Notes under the pieces: generated by a model
What the model saw: the letters and a program-made list of their open reading frames with translations, nothing else
Told to the model about the DNA's origin: nothing
The model's database searches: none
Part shown: positions 53,203 to 60,774 of the stretch, piece after piece
How the letters are laid out: the number at the start of each line of letters is the position of its first letter
How positions within the stretch are numbered: the stretch's first letter is position 1
DNA from: Fischerella muscicola PCC 7414
GTDB lineage: Bacteria; Cyanobacteriota; Cyanobacteriia; Cyanobacteriales; Nostocaceae
Reading direction: 5' to 3'
Assembly (NCBI RefSeq): GCF_000317205.1
Contig: NZ_AJLK01000076.1
Span: 1-64,000 of the forward strand
Length of the DNA: 64,000 bases
Made by a program: the position numbers and the translations under genes

Positions 53203-54786
53203 TTACTGATACCCCTGCCAGGGAGTAATTTCTAGTTTGCCACTAGGCTGAAAGATAACTTGGAAATGAGCCAGAGGTTCTTTGCTAATTGGCACTGATA
53301 GATTTGAGGCATTAGATGATTGAAACATTTGTGGCAGGGGTGTTTCTCGGAAGTAATCAAATGCTACTTGGTTGAGTGGTTCATAATCGGCAATGATGCC
53401 ATCTTTATTCACTGCCACACGATATTTTAAATCGATGGTATAGCTGGGTTTACCGTGCCAGTTTTGGCGGATACCATCATACAGTTTTTGGTTTAACTGT
53501 CTAACTTGATTGCTGTCACTAATTTTAGCTCCGACAACATCCGGTTTTGTTGTGTAACCCCGCCAAGGGCTAACTTGCAGTACGCCATCTCTGGTGAAAA
53601 CGACTCGATATTGAGCGATCGGTTCGTTGGTAATGGGAGGGCGAACAGCAGGATTATAAATTAGATTTGGTAAAGGAGTTTGGTTGACAGCTTCATTTGC
53701 TCCTGGAGTGACAGCTTTGTAACCAACAATCGCACCATCTGCCGCTACACCCACACGAAAGATTAAATCCTCCTTCAGTCCTTGGCGATTTTTCCAGTTG
53801 GGATGAATTTGGTTATAAACTTGACGGTTTAAAGCACGTAACTGGGATGCATCTGTAATCTCCGGAACACTAGTTAAAAGTGCTTCTAAATCTTGATTTC
53901 CTACAGACGATGAAGTCGGTATGGGGTTAGCAACAGTTGTAGAAGTGGGTGTAGGAGTAAATTCGGGAGTTGCAGCTATCTGTTCATTAACAGTGGGAGT
54001 GGGAGTAAAGGCTGGAGTCGCAGCTATTTGTGCATTAACACTTGGGGTAGGATTTGTAGCTATAAGTTGGTTATTAGGCTCTGAAGGAGTGGTGGTAGCA
54101 GCTGGAGTATTATTAGCTGGGGTTGTAGGAGCAACACTTGAGGTTGTGGAGCCAGTGTGTTGTTGTGTAGCTGGTTGTGGTGGAGGGGGAGGTGGTATCA
54201 TGGCAAATGCGATCGCTGCTGCTGCCAAACTAGTTACCCCTACAGTAGCTGGTACTGCTTGCTTGAGCAAAACCTCATTAGTAGAGCCATAGCGCCTGGG
54301 AACCGGTTGTAATTCTAGTGATAGCTCTGGTAAAGTTTGAGTATCAGCAAAGAATTGATCAACAGCTTCTACCAAATCAAATAATTGCACCGTATTTAAA
54401 TCTATTTGAATAGGCTGCTTGCCATCATGAACATAACTAGGCTGTGAAGCTTCCCAATTGGGAACTTCTGAATTTACAAACAACCGATGGCGATTGTTTT
54501 CAACTTTCTGCATTTGCACCAATTCTGAATCAAAATTGTGTGCTTGTGGGTGAGAAACACCACTCAAAAATTCTTGAGCATAGGCACTAACTGTCCTAAC
54601 CAAACTTTCAAAAAATTCTCTGCCGCCCGATAATGGTTGACTATAACCTGAAAGATAACATTCGGCATTTACCAAGATAGATAATGCTGGGCGCAGTTCC
54701 TGAAACTGTGCTGCCCTTGTAGCATCACTTAAACCCTCTAGAACTAGCGTACAATTCGGTAGACTATACTTACGTTGAATATTCAT
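53203..54786 (-). CDS. DUF4335-family protein
   Basis: A 527-residue conserved cyanobacterial protein of unknown function. The N-terminal DUF4335 region (about residues 1-160) begins 'YSLPNCTLVLEGLSDAT'. A hydrophobic segment follows (about 178-198), then a Pro/Thr/Ala-rich linker with imperfect repeats (200-300), then two related domains of about 100 residues each ('NRQVYNQIHPNWKNRQGL' and 'NQKLYDGIRQNWHGKPSY'), an internal duplication. Its start codon overlaps the DUF3038 stop by ATGA, so the two are translationally coupled. Confidence 0.82.
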   Translation of the reverse strand: MNIQRKYSLPNCTLVLEGLSDATRAAQFQELRPALSILVNAECYLSGYSQPLSGGREFFESLVRTVSAYAQEFLSGVSHPQAHNFDSELVQMQKVENNRHRLFVNSEVPNWEASQPSYVHDGKQPIQIDLNTVQLFDLVEAVDQFFADTQTLPELSLELQPVPRRYGSTNEVLLKQAVPATVGVTSLAAAAIAFAMIPPPPPPQPATQQHTGSTTSSVAPTTPANNTPAATTTPSEPNNQLIATNPTPSVNAQIAATPAFTPTPTVNEQIAATPEFTPTPTSTTVANPIPTSSSVGNQDLEALLTSVPEITDASQLRALNRQVYNQIHPNWKNRQGLKEDLIFRVGVAADGAIVGYKAVTPGANEAVNQTPLPNLIYNPAVRPPITNEPIAQYRVVFTRDGVLQVSPWRGYTTKPDVVGAKISDSNQVRQLNQKLYDGIRQNWHGKPSYTIDLKYRVAVNKDGIIADYEPLNQVAFDYFRETPLPQMFQSSNASNLSVPISKEPLAHFQVIFQPSGKLEITPWQGYQ

Positions 54787-55409
54787 TCCACTTCACCGTC
54801 AAAAAGACTGATCCAAAACCGCTGCATACCAGCCGTACCGGTACAAAATAGTAATTTACCCAGCAAATCTATAGCCAACTCATCTAATTTTTCATCTGAA
54901 TTTAATGCTATTATCCCGGAACGTCGCAGATTCATCCGGCTTTTGAAATGCGCTCTAAACCGTTCTAGGTAATTAGATAATCGCAAATTTTGTTCCAGTG
55001 GAATCTGCTTTTCATCCAGTTGCTGGTAGATCATCAGCAACTGACGAATTACAACCGTCAAGCGTCGTGCTAAATAGCAAGCAATTACCACCAAGGCTTT
55101 GGCTTCCATGATTGTCAAAGAACGGCGATTATGGGCTCTTCTGAGGGGATTAGTGCTACGCATTCGCCACAAATTCACCCTGTCTTTAATAATTCCTTTC
55201 AATTCCAACTCTTGTGCAAATGACAAAATGGCTTCTGAACCACCAAGTTCCAAAGCTTCAATTGCCAGTAGAATTAAGTCAATTTGCACTCTAGTTTTAC
55301 GAGGGCAGACCTGTCCCTCAATAGCAGGATCAGGTAAAGTATCCAAAATCATCGGCGGTGACTGGGGAGTTGGACTGTTATAAGGCGATAAACTAGCGGA
55401 GACATTCAT
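54783..55409 (-). CDS. DUF3038-family protein
   Basis: A 208-residue soluble, mostly helical protein conserved in cyanobacteria, function unknown. Features include 'RKTRVQIDLILLAIEALELG', 'DRVNLWRMRSTNPLRR' and 'RMNLRRSGIIALNSDEKLDE'. It lies directly upstream of the DUF4335 gene with a 4-base ATGA overlap. This gene pair is a recurrent cyanobacterial unit, so the proteins probably act together. Confidence 0.82.
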   Translation of the reverse strand: MNVSASLSPYNSPTPQSPPMILDTLPDPAIEGQVCPRKTRVQIDLILLAIEALELGGSEAILSFAQELELKGIIKDRVNLWRMRSTNPLRRAHNRRSLTIMEAKALVVIACYLARRLTVVIRQLLMIYQQLDEKQIPLEQNLRLSNYLERFRAHFKSRMNLRRSGIIALNSDEKLDELAIDLLGKLLFCTGTAGMQRFWISLFDGEVE

Positions 55410-55934
55410 TATAAATACCTTGTACGGCTACGACAGAGTCGGTAAAACTAATTTAAGATATATAGCCTAGTTGGCGTGGCATGTGTTTAGTTGTGATCAG
55501 GGCATAGTTGCCCGATATATACATTAACTTACCCGTTCTACTTAAAGTTTTCCGCATACACAAATGCAACTTTTCCAAGCACAGTTGTTTCTTATAGTTT
55601 ACTTAGTATCATTTCATCCTTACCTTGGTGTAATTTCCGGTAATCGTCAATGGATGGCATTTATTACTAATTCAAAGCGTACGACATAATAGTGTACGAT
55701 TTGTCAGGTATCTGCCCGCCACCGCCTGATGTATTTCCGTCGGCTGAAGTGGCTAATTAAGAAGGTAAAGGAAATTCAGTAAAAAAAGGTTGTCATTTTA
55801 TGACTACAAGCATTTTTGCCTTTTGCCTTCTGATTTGAAAGAGGGTGTAGGGGTGTAGGATTCATCTTTGGTGATGAAGCTGCCTTCTGCATAGCTGCCT
55901 TCTTGCTCCACCTTCATCTACGCTATCTTTACCT
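55410..55934. other. Divergent intergenic region
   Basis: About 525 bp between the DUF3038 gene (minus) and apt (plus); promoters for both should be here. No gene is seen. Near 55815-55900 there are repeated 'tgccttctg' and 'gctgccttct' motifs of the dispersed type. No clear ribosome binding site precedes apt. Confidence 0.4.
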
Positions 55935-56453
55935 ATGGATCTAAAATCTCTGATTCGTGATATTCCAGATTTTCCTAAACCCGGAATTTTATTTCGAGAT
56001 ATTACTACACTACTGCGCGACCCCCAAGGACTGCGCTACACCATAGACTTGTTTACACAAAAAATTTTAGATGCTGGACTTAAAGCAGATTACGTGATTG
56101 GAATGGAGTCACGAGGCTTCATGTTTGGCACACCTCTGGCTTATCAATTAGGAGCAGGTTTCATCCCTGTGCGTAAACCAGGCAAACTACCAGCAGCAGT
56201 ACATTCGATTGAATATGAACTAGAGTACGGTACAGATTGTTTGGAAGTACATCAAGATGCTTTGCACCCCCAAAGTCGAGTTTTGATTGTGGACGATTTG
56301 ATTGCCACAGGTGGAACCGCAGGTGCAACTGCAAAATTGGTAGAAAAAATTGGCTGCCAACTGGTAGGATTTGGGTTTATTATCGAGCTACGAGATTTAC
56401 AAGGGCGTAAAAATCTGCCAGATGTGCCGATTGTCAGCCTTGTTGAATATTAG
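55935..56453 (+). CDS. apt: Adenine phosphoribosyltransferase
   Basis: A 172-residue enzyme of normal length that makes AMP from adenine and phosphoribosyl pyrophosphate (purine salvage). The PRPP-binding motif is '[19 protein letters not shown]' (about residues 115-133). The N-terminus '[20 protein letters not shown]' and '[20 protein letters not shown]' are typical of bacterial Apt. It stands alone; the following heptamer array separates it from the permease gene. Confidence 0.95.
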   Translation: MDLKSLIRDIPDFPKPGILFRDITTLLRDPQGLRYTIDLFTQKILDAGLKADYVIGMESRGFMFGTPLAYQLGAGFIPVRKPGKLPAAVHSIEYELEYGTDCLEVHQDALHPQSRVLIVDDLIATGGTAGATAKLVEKIGCQLVGFGFIIELRDLQGRKNLPDVPIVSLVEY

Positions 56454-56590
56454 TCATTGGTCATTGGTCATTGGTCATTGGTCATTGGTCATTGATTAAT
56501 AGTTACTATTTGTTACAAATAGCAAAGGATAAAGAACAATAGCAAATGACTAATAACTAATGACTAATGACAAAGGACTAATGACAAATG
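56454..56590. repeat. Heptamer arrays between apt and the DppB-type gene
   Basis: 'gtcattg' units (six, 56453-56494) are followed, after about 50 bp, by 'atgacaa' and 'atgacta' units (56545-56590), which are their rough complement, so the RNA can form a long hairpin. The start codon of the permease gene (56588) is part of the last unit. Confidence 0.8.
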
Positions 56591-57634
56591 ACTACTACAA
56601 GAATTTCCCCGGAAGCATTTTGGGATTGGCTAGTAAGAATATTTACTAGCGAAACTTTTCTTTATGTGATTAAAAGGTTATTACAGGCGCTGTTAACTTT
56701 GTTTTTGGCGTCAGCTTTGTCGTTTTTTATTATTCAACTTGCTCCTGGAGATTTTTTATCCACACTACAGCAAAACCCAAAAATCGATCCAGCGAGAATT
56801 GAACAACTGAGGCGACAATTTGGTTTGGATAAATCATGGCCAGAGCAATTTTTTCTTTGGCTGTGGCGCATTATCACAAAAGGGGATTTTGGCACAAGTT
56901 TTGTTTACCAACGTTCTGTAGCGTCACTGATTTGGGAGCGAGTTCCAGCAACTTTATTATTGGCGATTTCTTCTTTGATTGTGACTTGGGCGATCGCTAT
57001 TCCATTGGGCATCGTTGCTGCTGTGAAGCAAAATCGCTTTACAGACCGGATTTTACAAGTCATTAGCTATGCTGGACAAGGATTTCCCAGTTTCATCACT
57101 GCTTTGTTATTGCTGATTTTTGCTCAGTTGACTACTCCCCTATTTCCTGTAGGTGGGATGACTAGCATCAATTACACTGATTTAACATGGTTTGGTAAAA
57201 TTCTCGATGTCGGCTGGCACATGATTTTACCCACCATTGCTTTAAGCATCACAAGCTTTGCTGGGTTACAGCGCATCACTCGTGGTGAACTACTAGATGT
57301 ACTGCGTCAAGATTACATCCAAACAGCTCGCGCTAAAGGACTACCAGAAAATCGAGTTATTTACGTTCATGCTCTCCGGAACGCCATCAACCCCTTGATT
57401 ACTTTGTTGGGTTTTGAGTTGGCGGGTTTATTAAGTGGTGCATTTATTGCTGAATTTTTCTTCAATTGGCCTGGTTTAGGAAGATTAACTTTGCAAGCAG
57501 TGCAAAATCAAGATTTATATTTACTGATGGCAAGCTTGGTAATGGGTGCAGTGCTATTAATAGTTGGTAACTTGATAGCAGATTTGTTGCTCAAAGCCGC
57601 CGATCCTCGTATTCGTTTAGAAAATTTAAATTAG
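56588..57634 (+). CDS. DppB/OppB-type ABC transporter permease
   Basis: A 348-residue permease of the peptide/nickel importer class with about six helices. 'FFIIQLAPGDFLSTLQQNP' and 'LRRQFGLDKSWPEQFFLW' are N-terminal DppB features, and 'QDYIQTARAKGLPENRVIYV' with 'HALRNAINPLITLLG' is the ATPase-docking loop. Binding protein, second permease and ATPases are absent, so the remaining subunits must be elsewhere; scattered subunits are usual in cyanobacteria. The start ATG lies in a heptamer array without a clear ribosome binding site. Confidence 0.88.
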   Translation: MTTTRISPEAFWDWLVRIFTSETFLYVIKRLLQALLTLFLASALSFFIIQLAPGDFLSTLQQNPKIDPARIEQLRRQFGLDKSWPEQFFLWLWRIITKGDFGTSFVYQRSVASLIWERVPATLLLAISSLIVTWAIAIPLGIVAAVKQNRFTDRILQVISYAGQGFPSFITALLLLIFAQLTTPLFPVGGMTSINYTDLTWFGKILDVGWHMILPTIALSITSFAGLQRITRGELLDVLRQDYIQTARAKGLPENRVIYVHALRNAINPLITLLGFELAGLLSGAFIAEFFFNWPGLGRLTLQAVQNQDLYLLMASLVMGAVLLIVGNLIADLLLKAADPRIRLENLN

Positions 57635-57722
57635 TCCTTTATTTGTTGTTGGTTGTTTGTTGTTAGTTGTTTGTTATTCCAACCAACAACCAACAACCAA
57701 CCAATAACAATTGACATTAACT
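57635..57722. repeat. Heptamer repeat spacer
   Basis: The 88-bp gap is 'gttggtt' and 'gtttgttgtt' units followed by complementary 'caaccaacaac' units (57640-57705), able to form a hairpin just before the next gene. Confidence 0.75.
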
Positions 57723-58004
57723 ATGTTCTCCGAAATTTATTATTTGGTAAGGTCACAAACTGACGGTCGTTATCTCACAGCCCATCCCAACTCAGAGGGT
57801 GTGAGTTATGTTGTGATGTTTCGCGAACACTCTGATGCTCTTAGCTATCTCAACACCCACGCGGGAGAATTAGCGAATCGTTTTGGTGTGGAATCTATTG
57901 CTGGTTCCCAGCTAAAGGCTTTGCTCAAACGTTGGGGTTTTGGCGGTGTGGCTATGGTTACTGATCCGTTATTACCAAAAATTGAATTTTTACAGCAAGG
58001 TTAA
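57723..58004 (+). CDS. Conserved small cyanobacterial protein
   Basis: A 93-residue soluble protein of unknown function. 'FSEIYYLVRSQTDGRYLTAH' and 'YVVMFREHSDALSYLNTHA' suggest an alpha-beta fold, and the C-terminus 'LLKRWGFGGVAMVTDPLLP' is well formed. Codon use is like its neighbours. The start is set at MFSEIYY because the four codons before it belong to the repeat spacer. It follows the permease gene but the context does not say what it does. Confidence 0.7.
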   Translation: MFSEIYYLVRSQTDGRYLTAHPNSEGVSYVVMFREHSDALSYLNTHAGELANRFGVESIAGSQLKALLKRWGFGGVAMVTDPLLPKIEFLQQG

Positions 58005-58159
58005 AAGCCAAAAACCGCCAAGGATTTTAATCCTTGGCTGATAGCACTCCTATACCCCACACCCAAACCATCCCCACACCCATTTTCAAGACCCTCCGTG
58101 TACTCTGTGTCCTGGTGCGGTTTGTTTTTTCGTTAGTTGTGGTAAGTCCAGATTATTTA

Positions 58160-58306
58160 ACGTGAGTTCGATGCACATGAAATTGACCCCTCCCCCAACC
58201 CCTCCCCTACAAGGGGAGGGGCAAGAATAAGCCTCTAAGCTGATGTTGCTCCTCCCTCGCCTTTTAGGAGAGGGAGGTAGGGAGGAGAGGTTCGTTGAAC
58301 TCACGT
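58160..58306. mobile_element. 147-bp MITE-like element with perfect 8-bp target duplication
   Basis: The ends acgtgagttc (58160-58169) and gaactcacgt (58297-58306) are perfect inverted repeats. Directly outside both ends lies attattta (58152-58159 and 58307-58314), a perfect 8-bp direct repeat as made by transposition. The interior holds a palindrome (ccctcccc...ggggaggg, about 58200-58218) and no gene, so movement would need a transposase in trans. One-sided similar ends occur near 21550. Confidence 0.82.
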
Positions 58307-58362
58307 ATTATTTATTTGAGGGCGACATGTTGGACTACAAACTGAAGTAACACAATTTGAGA

Positions 58363-60585
58363 CTAGCGAGTATATTTCAGACTCTCTATCTTGCCTAAGA
58401 ATTTTTCTGTGAAAATACTCATTACAGTCCGTTTACGGACATTAATATTAGCGTTCAAAGACATACCAGACTGGAGAGGAATTTCTTTGCCACTAACGTT
58501 AATTGATTGTTTTGATAAACGAATTTCAGCTGGAAAACGGTAGTAGGGAGTGTTTTGATCAGGTGGTAAAGCATCAGAACCAATCCGAACTACTTCGCCT
58601 CGAATGTCACTAAATTCTGTGTAGGGGAAAGAATCAATTCGCACATCCACGGGCATTCCATTTTTGACAAAACCAATATCATTGTTGGTGATAAAAACTT
58701 GGGCTACAAGATTTTCTGGCGGCACGATTTTGAGAATAGATTCGCTGGTATTGTACACGTAACCAGAACTACGAGGCTTAAGGTCAAAAACAATTCCACT
58801 AGTTGTGGCTCTGATTTCTTGATATTTTAGGGTCGAAAGAATTTCGCTAATTTCGCCATCAATTTCTTGGATGCGTTTTTTATTTTCGACCATCACTTTG
58901 GTGAGTTGACTATTTATTTCAGCAATGCGCTTGTCGTTCTCAGCAATTTTACTGAGTAAGTCTTCTTTAGATAGAGCGATCGCATTTTCTAATTTCTTTT
59001 GTGATTGTGCGATCGCCAGCCGCAGACGTTGTTCTTCTTGTACAAGCCGATTCACTTCGGCTTTGCTAGCGTCTGCTGTTTGCCGCTTTTCTAGATAAGG
59101 TAAACGAGCAAAGGCTCCTTTTTGCACCAAAGTGTTTAAATTATCGGCAATTTCCAAATTTGTTGCCAGGCTACCTCTCGCACTCATTAATTGCACTTGC
59201 ACTTGATTTAACTGCTTGGTTAATTGTTCTACATCTAGCCGTGCTGTGGCAATGCGAGAGTCTCTTTCTGTTTGTCTGTTAATCAAACGTTCTCGCAACT
59301 CTGGATCAAGGTTACGTATTGCTGTCTCACCCAGCAATTCCGCACGATAAAGTTCATTTTCCCGTACCAAGGCAACACGGTTTTCTGTGAGTGATGCTAA
59401 CTCTGGTGACATCTGGAACTCTCTTTTAGTAGAATTAGCTGTGGAAGTTCGCATCTGGGTACGATAAAAATTGTTTTCTCGTACTAGGCTGACTCGCACT
59501 TGTTGCAGTGAGCGCAATTTTGCTTGGGCAACTGTGGGGTCAAAACTAACCAAAAGATCGCCTTTTTCGACTCGTTGTCCTTCCTGAACATGAATCTTGT
59601 TGATCACTCCCCCCACTGGTGCTTGAATTTCTTTCACTAAACCTTTGGGTTCGAGTTTACCTTGCACGGGAACAGATTCGTCGATTTTGGCAGTACAAGC
59701 CCAAACTACAGCAAAACTGGTCACACCGACAATGCTCCAAACAATAGCATGTGACCAAACACGGGATTGTTTTAAAATGACTGGCTGATCAAAGTCGTTT
59801 GTCTCAGCAGGTGTATCACGAGGTATGGTAATTCCCGAACTGAAAATTGCTGTATTTCCTTGCAACAGCAATTGCCATTGACGTTGGGTTTTTGGCAGAC
59901 GCTTCCAAATAAATACTAATCCGCCAGCTGTCAGCAAAAACATGAAACCACCCAAAGGCAAGAAAATAGATGTTTGGCTTGGGGCTGCTTCTAAGTAATT
60001 TACATGGTATTTGTTGTTTTGATTTACGTTTTGGCTGGTTTTTTGATTTGGGTTTTGACTTGTGTTTTGGCGATCGCTTTGATCTACAAAATCATCTTCT
60101 TGACTTTTGCTTTGACTTATGGTGTAATTGCGATTCTCATCTACAAATTCATCCCCAGAGCCAGTTTTAGTAGTCGTAACCTTGGGCGGGGATGGTTGGA
60201 GGGAGTGCCAAGTTGCAGCATCAACAACACCTTCAGCAGAGTCTAATACTTTCTCTTCCTGAAATTCAATGACTGCTGCTTGGGTAAGTACGCCGAATTT
60301 ACCATCAATTGCACCGTGATAATACCCCAATTTTTGCAGCTGAGTTTGCAGTTGGGAAACAGCTGTACCTTGACTACCAAATTGCAATCTCGGTTGGTTT
60401 GATGATGAAAAACTTACCTTAGTGGCTTCCGGTTCAGTCACACAGGTATGCAAATCTGGGTTTAATGGAGTTGTTGTTTCATCTACAAGAATTTGCTCAC
60501 ACTGATTAGTAGGTGTTTCGGGGGTGTTGAGTGACGCTTCTGAACAGTTTGTACAAGCTAGCAGCAACAAAGATGGATCAAGCAT
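58363..60585 (-). CDS. HlyD-family adaptor with peptidoglycan-binding domain
   Basis: A 740-residue periplasmic adaptor of a type I secretion system. Order: short hydrophobic N-terminus, PG_binding_1 domain (about residues 70-135; 'GSQGTAVSQLQTQLQKLGYY', 'GKFGVLTQAAVIEFQ'), hydrophobic segments (about 205-228 and 280-302), lipoyl/HlyD half (about 315-350; 'VQEGQRVEKGDLLVSFD'), long coiled coil (350-590), second lipoyl half and beta-barrel. It should join the exporter encoded downstream to an outer membrane TolC-type channel, with the extra domain holding it to the wall. The start is chosen after 57 codons of repeat-like sequence. Confidence 0.87.
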   Translation of the reverse strand: MLDPSLLLLACTNCSEASLNTPETPTNQCEQILVDETTTPLNPDLHTCVTEPEATKVSFSSSNQPRLQFGSQGTAVSQLQTQLQKLGYYHGAIDGKFGVLTQAAVIEFQEEKVLDSAEGVVDAATWHSLQPSPPKVTTTKTGSGDEFVDENRNYTISQSKSQEDDFVDQSDRQNTSQNPNQKTSQNVNQNNKYHVNYLEAAPSQTSIFLPLGGFMFLLTAGGLVFIWKRLPKTQRQWQLLLQGNTAIFSSGITIPRDTPAETNDFDQPVILKQSRVWSHAIVWSIVGVTSFAVVWACTAKIDESVPVQGKLEPKGLVKEIQAPVGGVINKIHVQEGQRVEKGDLLVSFDPTVAQAKLRSLQQVRVSLVRENNFYRTQMRTSTANSTKREFQMSPELASLTENRVALVRENELYRAELLGETAIRNLDPELRERLINRQTERDSRIATARLDVEQLTKQLNQVQVQLMSARGSLATNLEIADNLNTLVQKGAFARLPYLEKRQTADASKAEVNRLVQEEQRLRLAIAQSQKKLENAIALSKEDLLSKIAENDKRIAEINSQLTKVMVENKKRIQEIDGEISEILSTLKYQEIRATTSGIVFDLKPRSSGYVYNTSESILKIVPPENLVAQVFITNNDIGFVKNGMPVDVRIDSFPYTEFSDIRGEVVRIGSDALPPDQNTPYYRFPAEIRLSKQSINVSGKEIPLQSGMSLNANINVRKRTVMSIFTEKFLGKIESLKYTR

Positions 60586-60774
60586 GGTTTTTTCTATGTA
60601 GAGGAGGTGTAGGAAGTGGGAGGTGGGGAACTCACCGGCCCCCACTCCCTGTCGGTCGTGGGGATTAGGGGCAGTGGGGAGGTGGGGAGTGGGAGGACAA
60701 GGAGGACAGGGGGGACGACTTGGGAGACAAGGGAGAAAAACTAATACCATTGACAATTGACCCTTGACAATTGA
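60586..60774. repeat. Repeat-rich gap between adaptor and exporter genes
   Basis: The 189-bp spacer contains purine-rich 'gtggggaggtgggga' and 'ggaggacaagggag' units and one copy of the GC-rich family (60623-60664), whose 12-bp loop is in the opposite orientation to that at 4706-4740. No gene is present. Confidence 0.6.
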
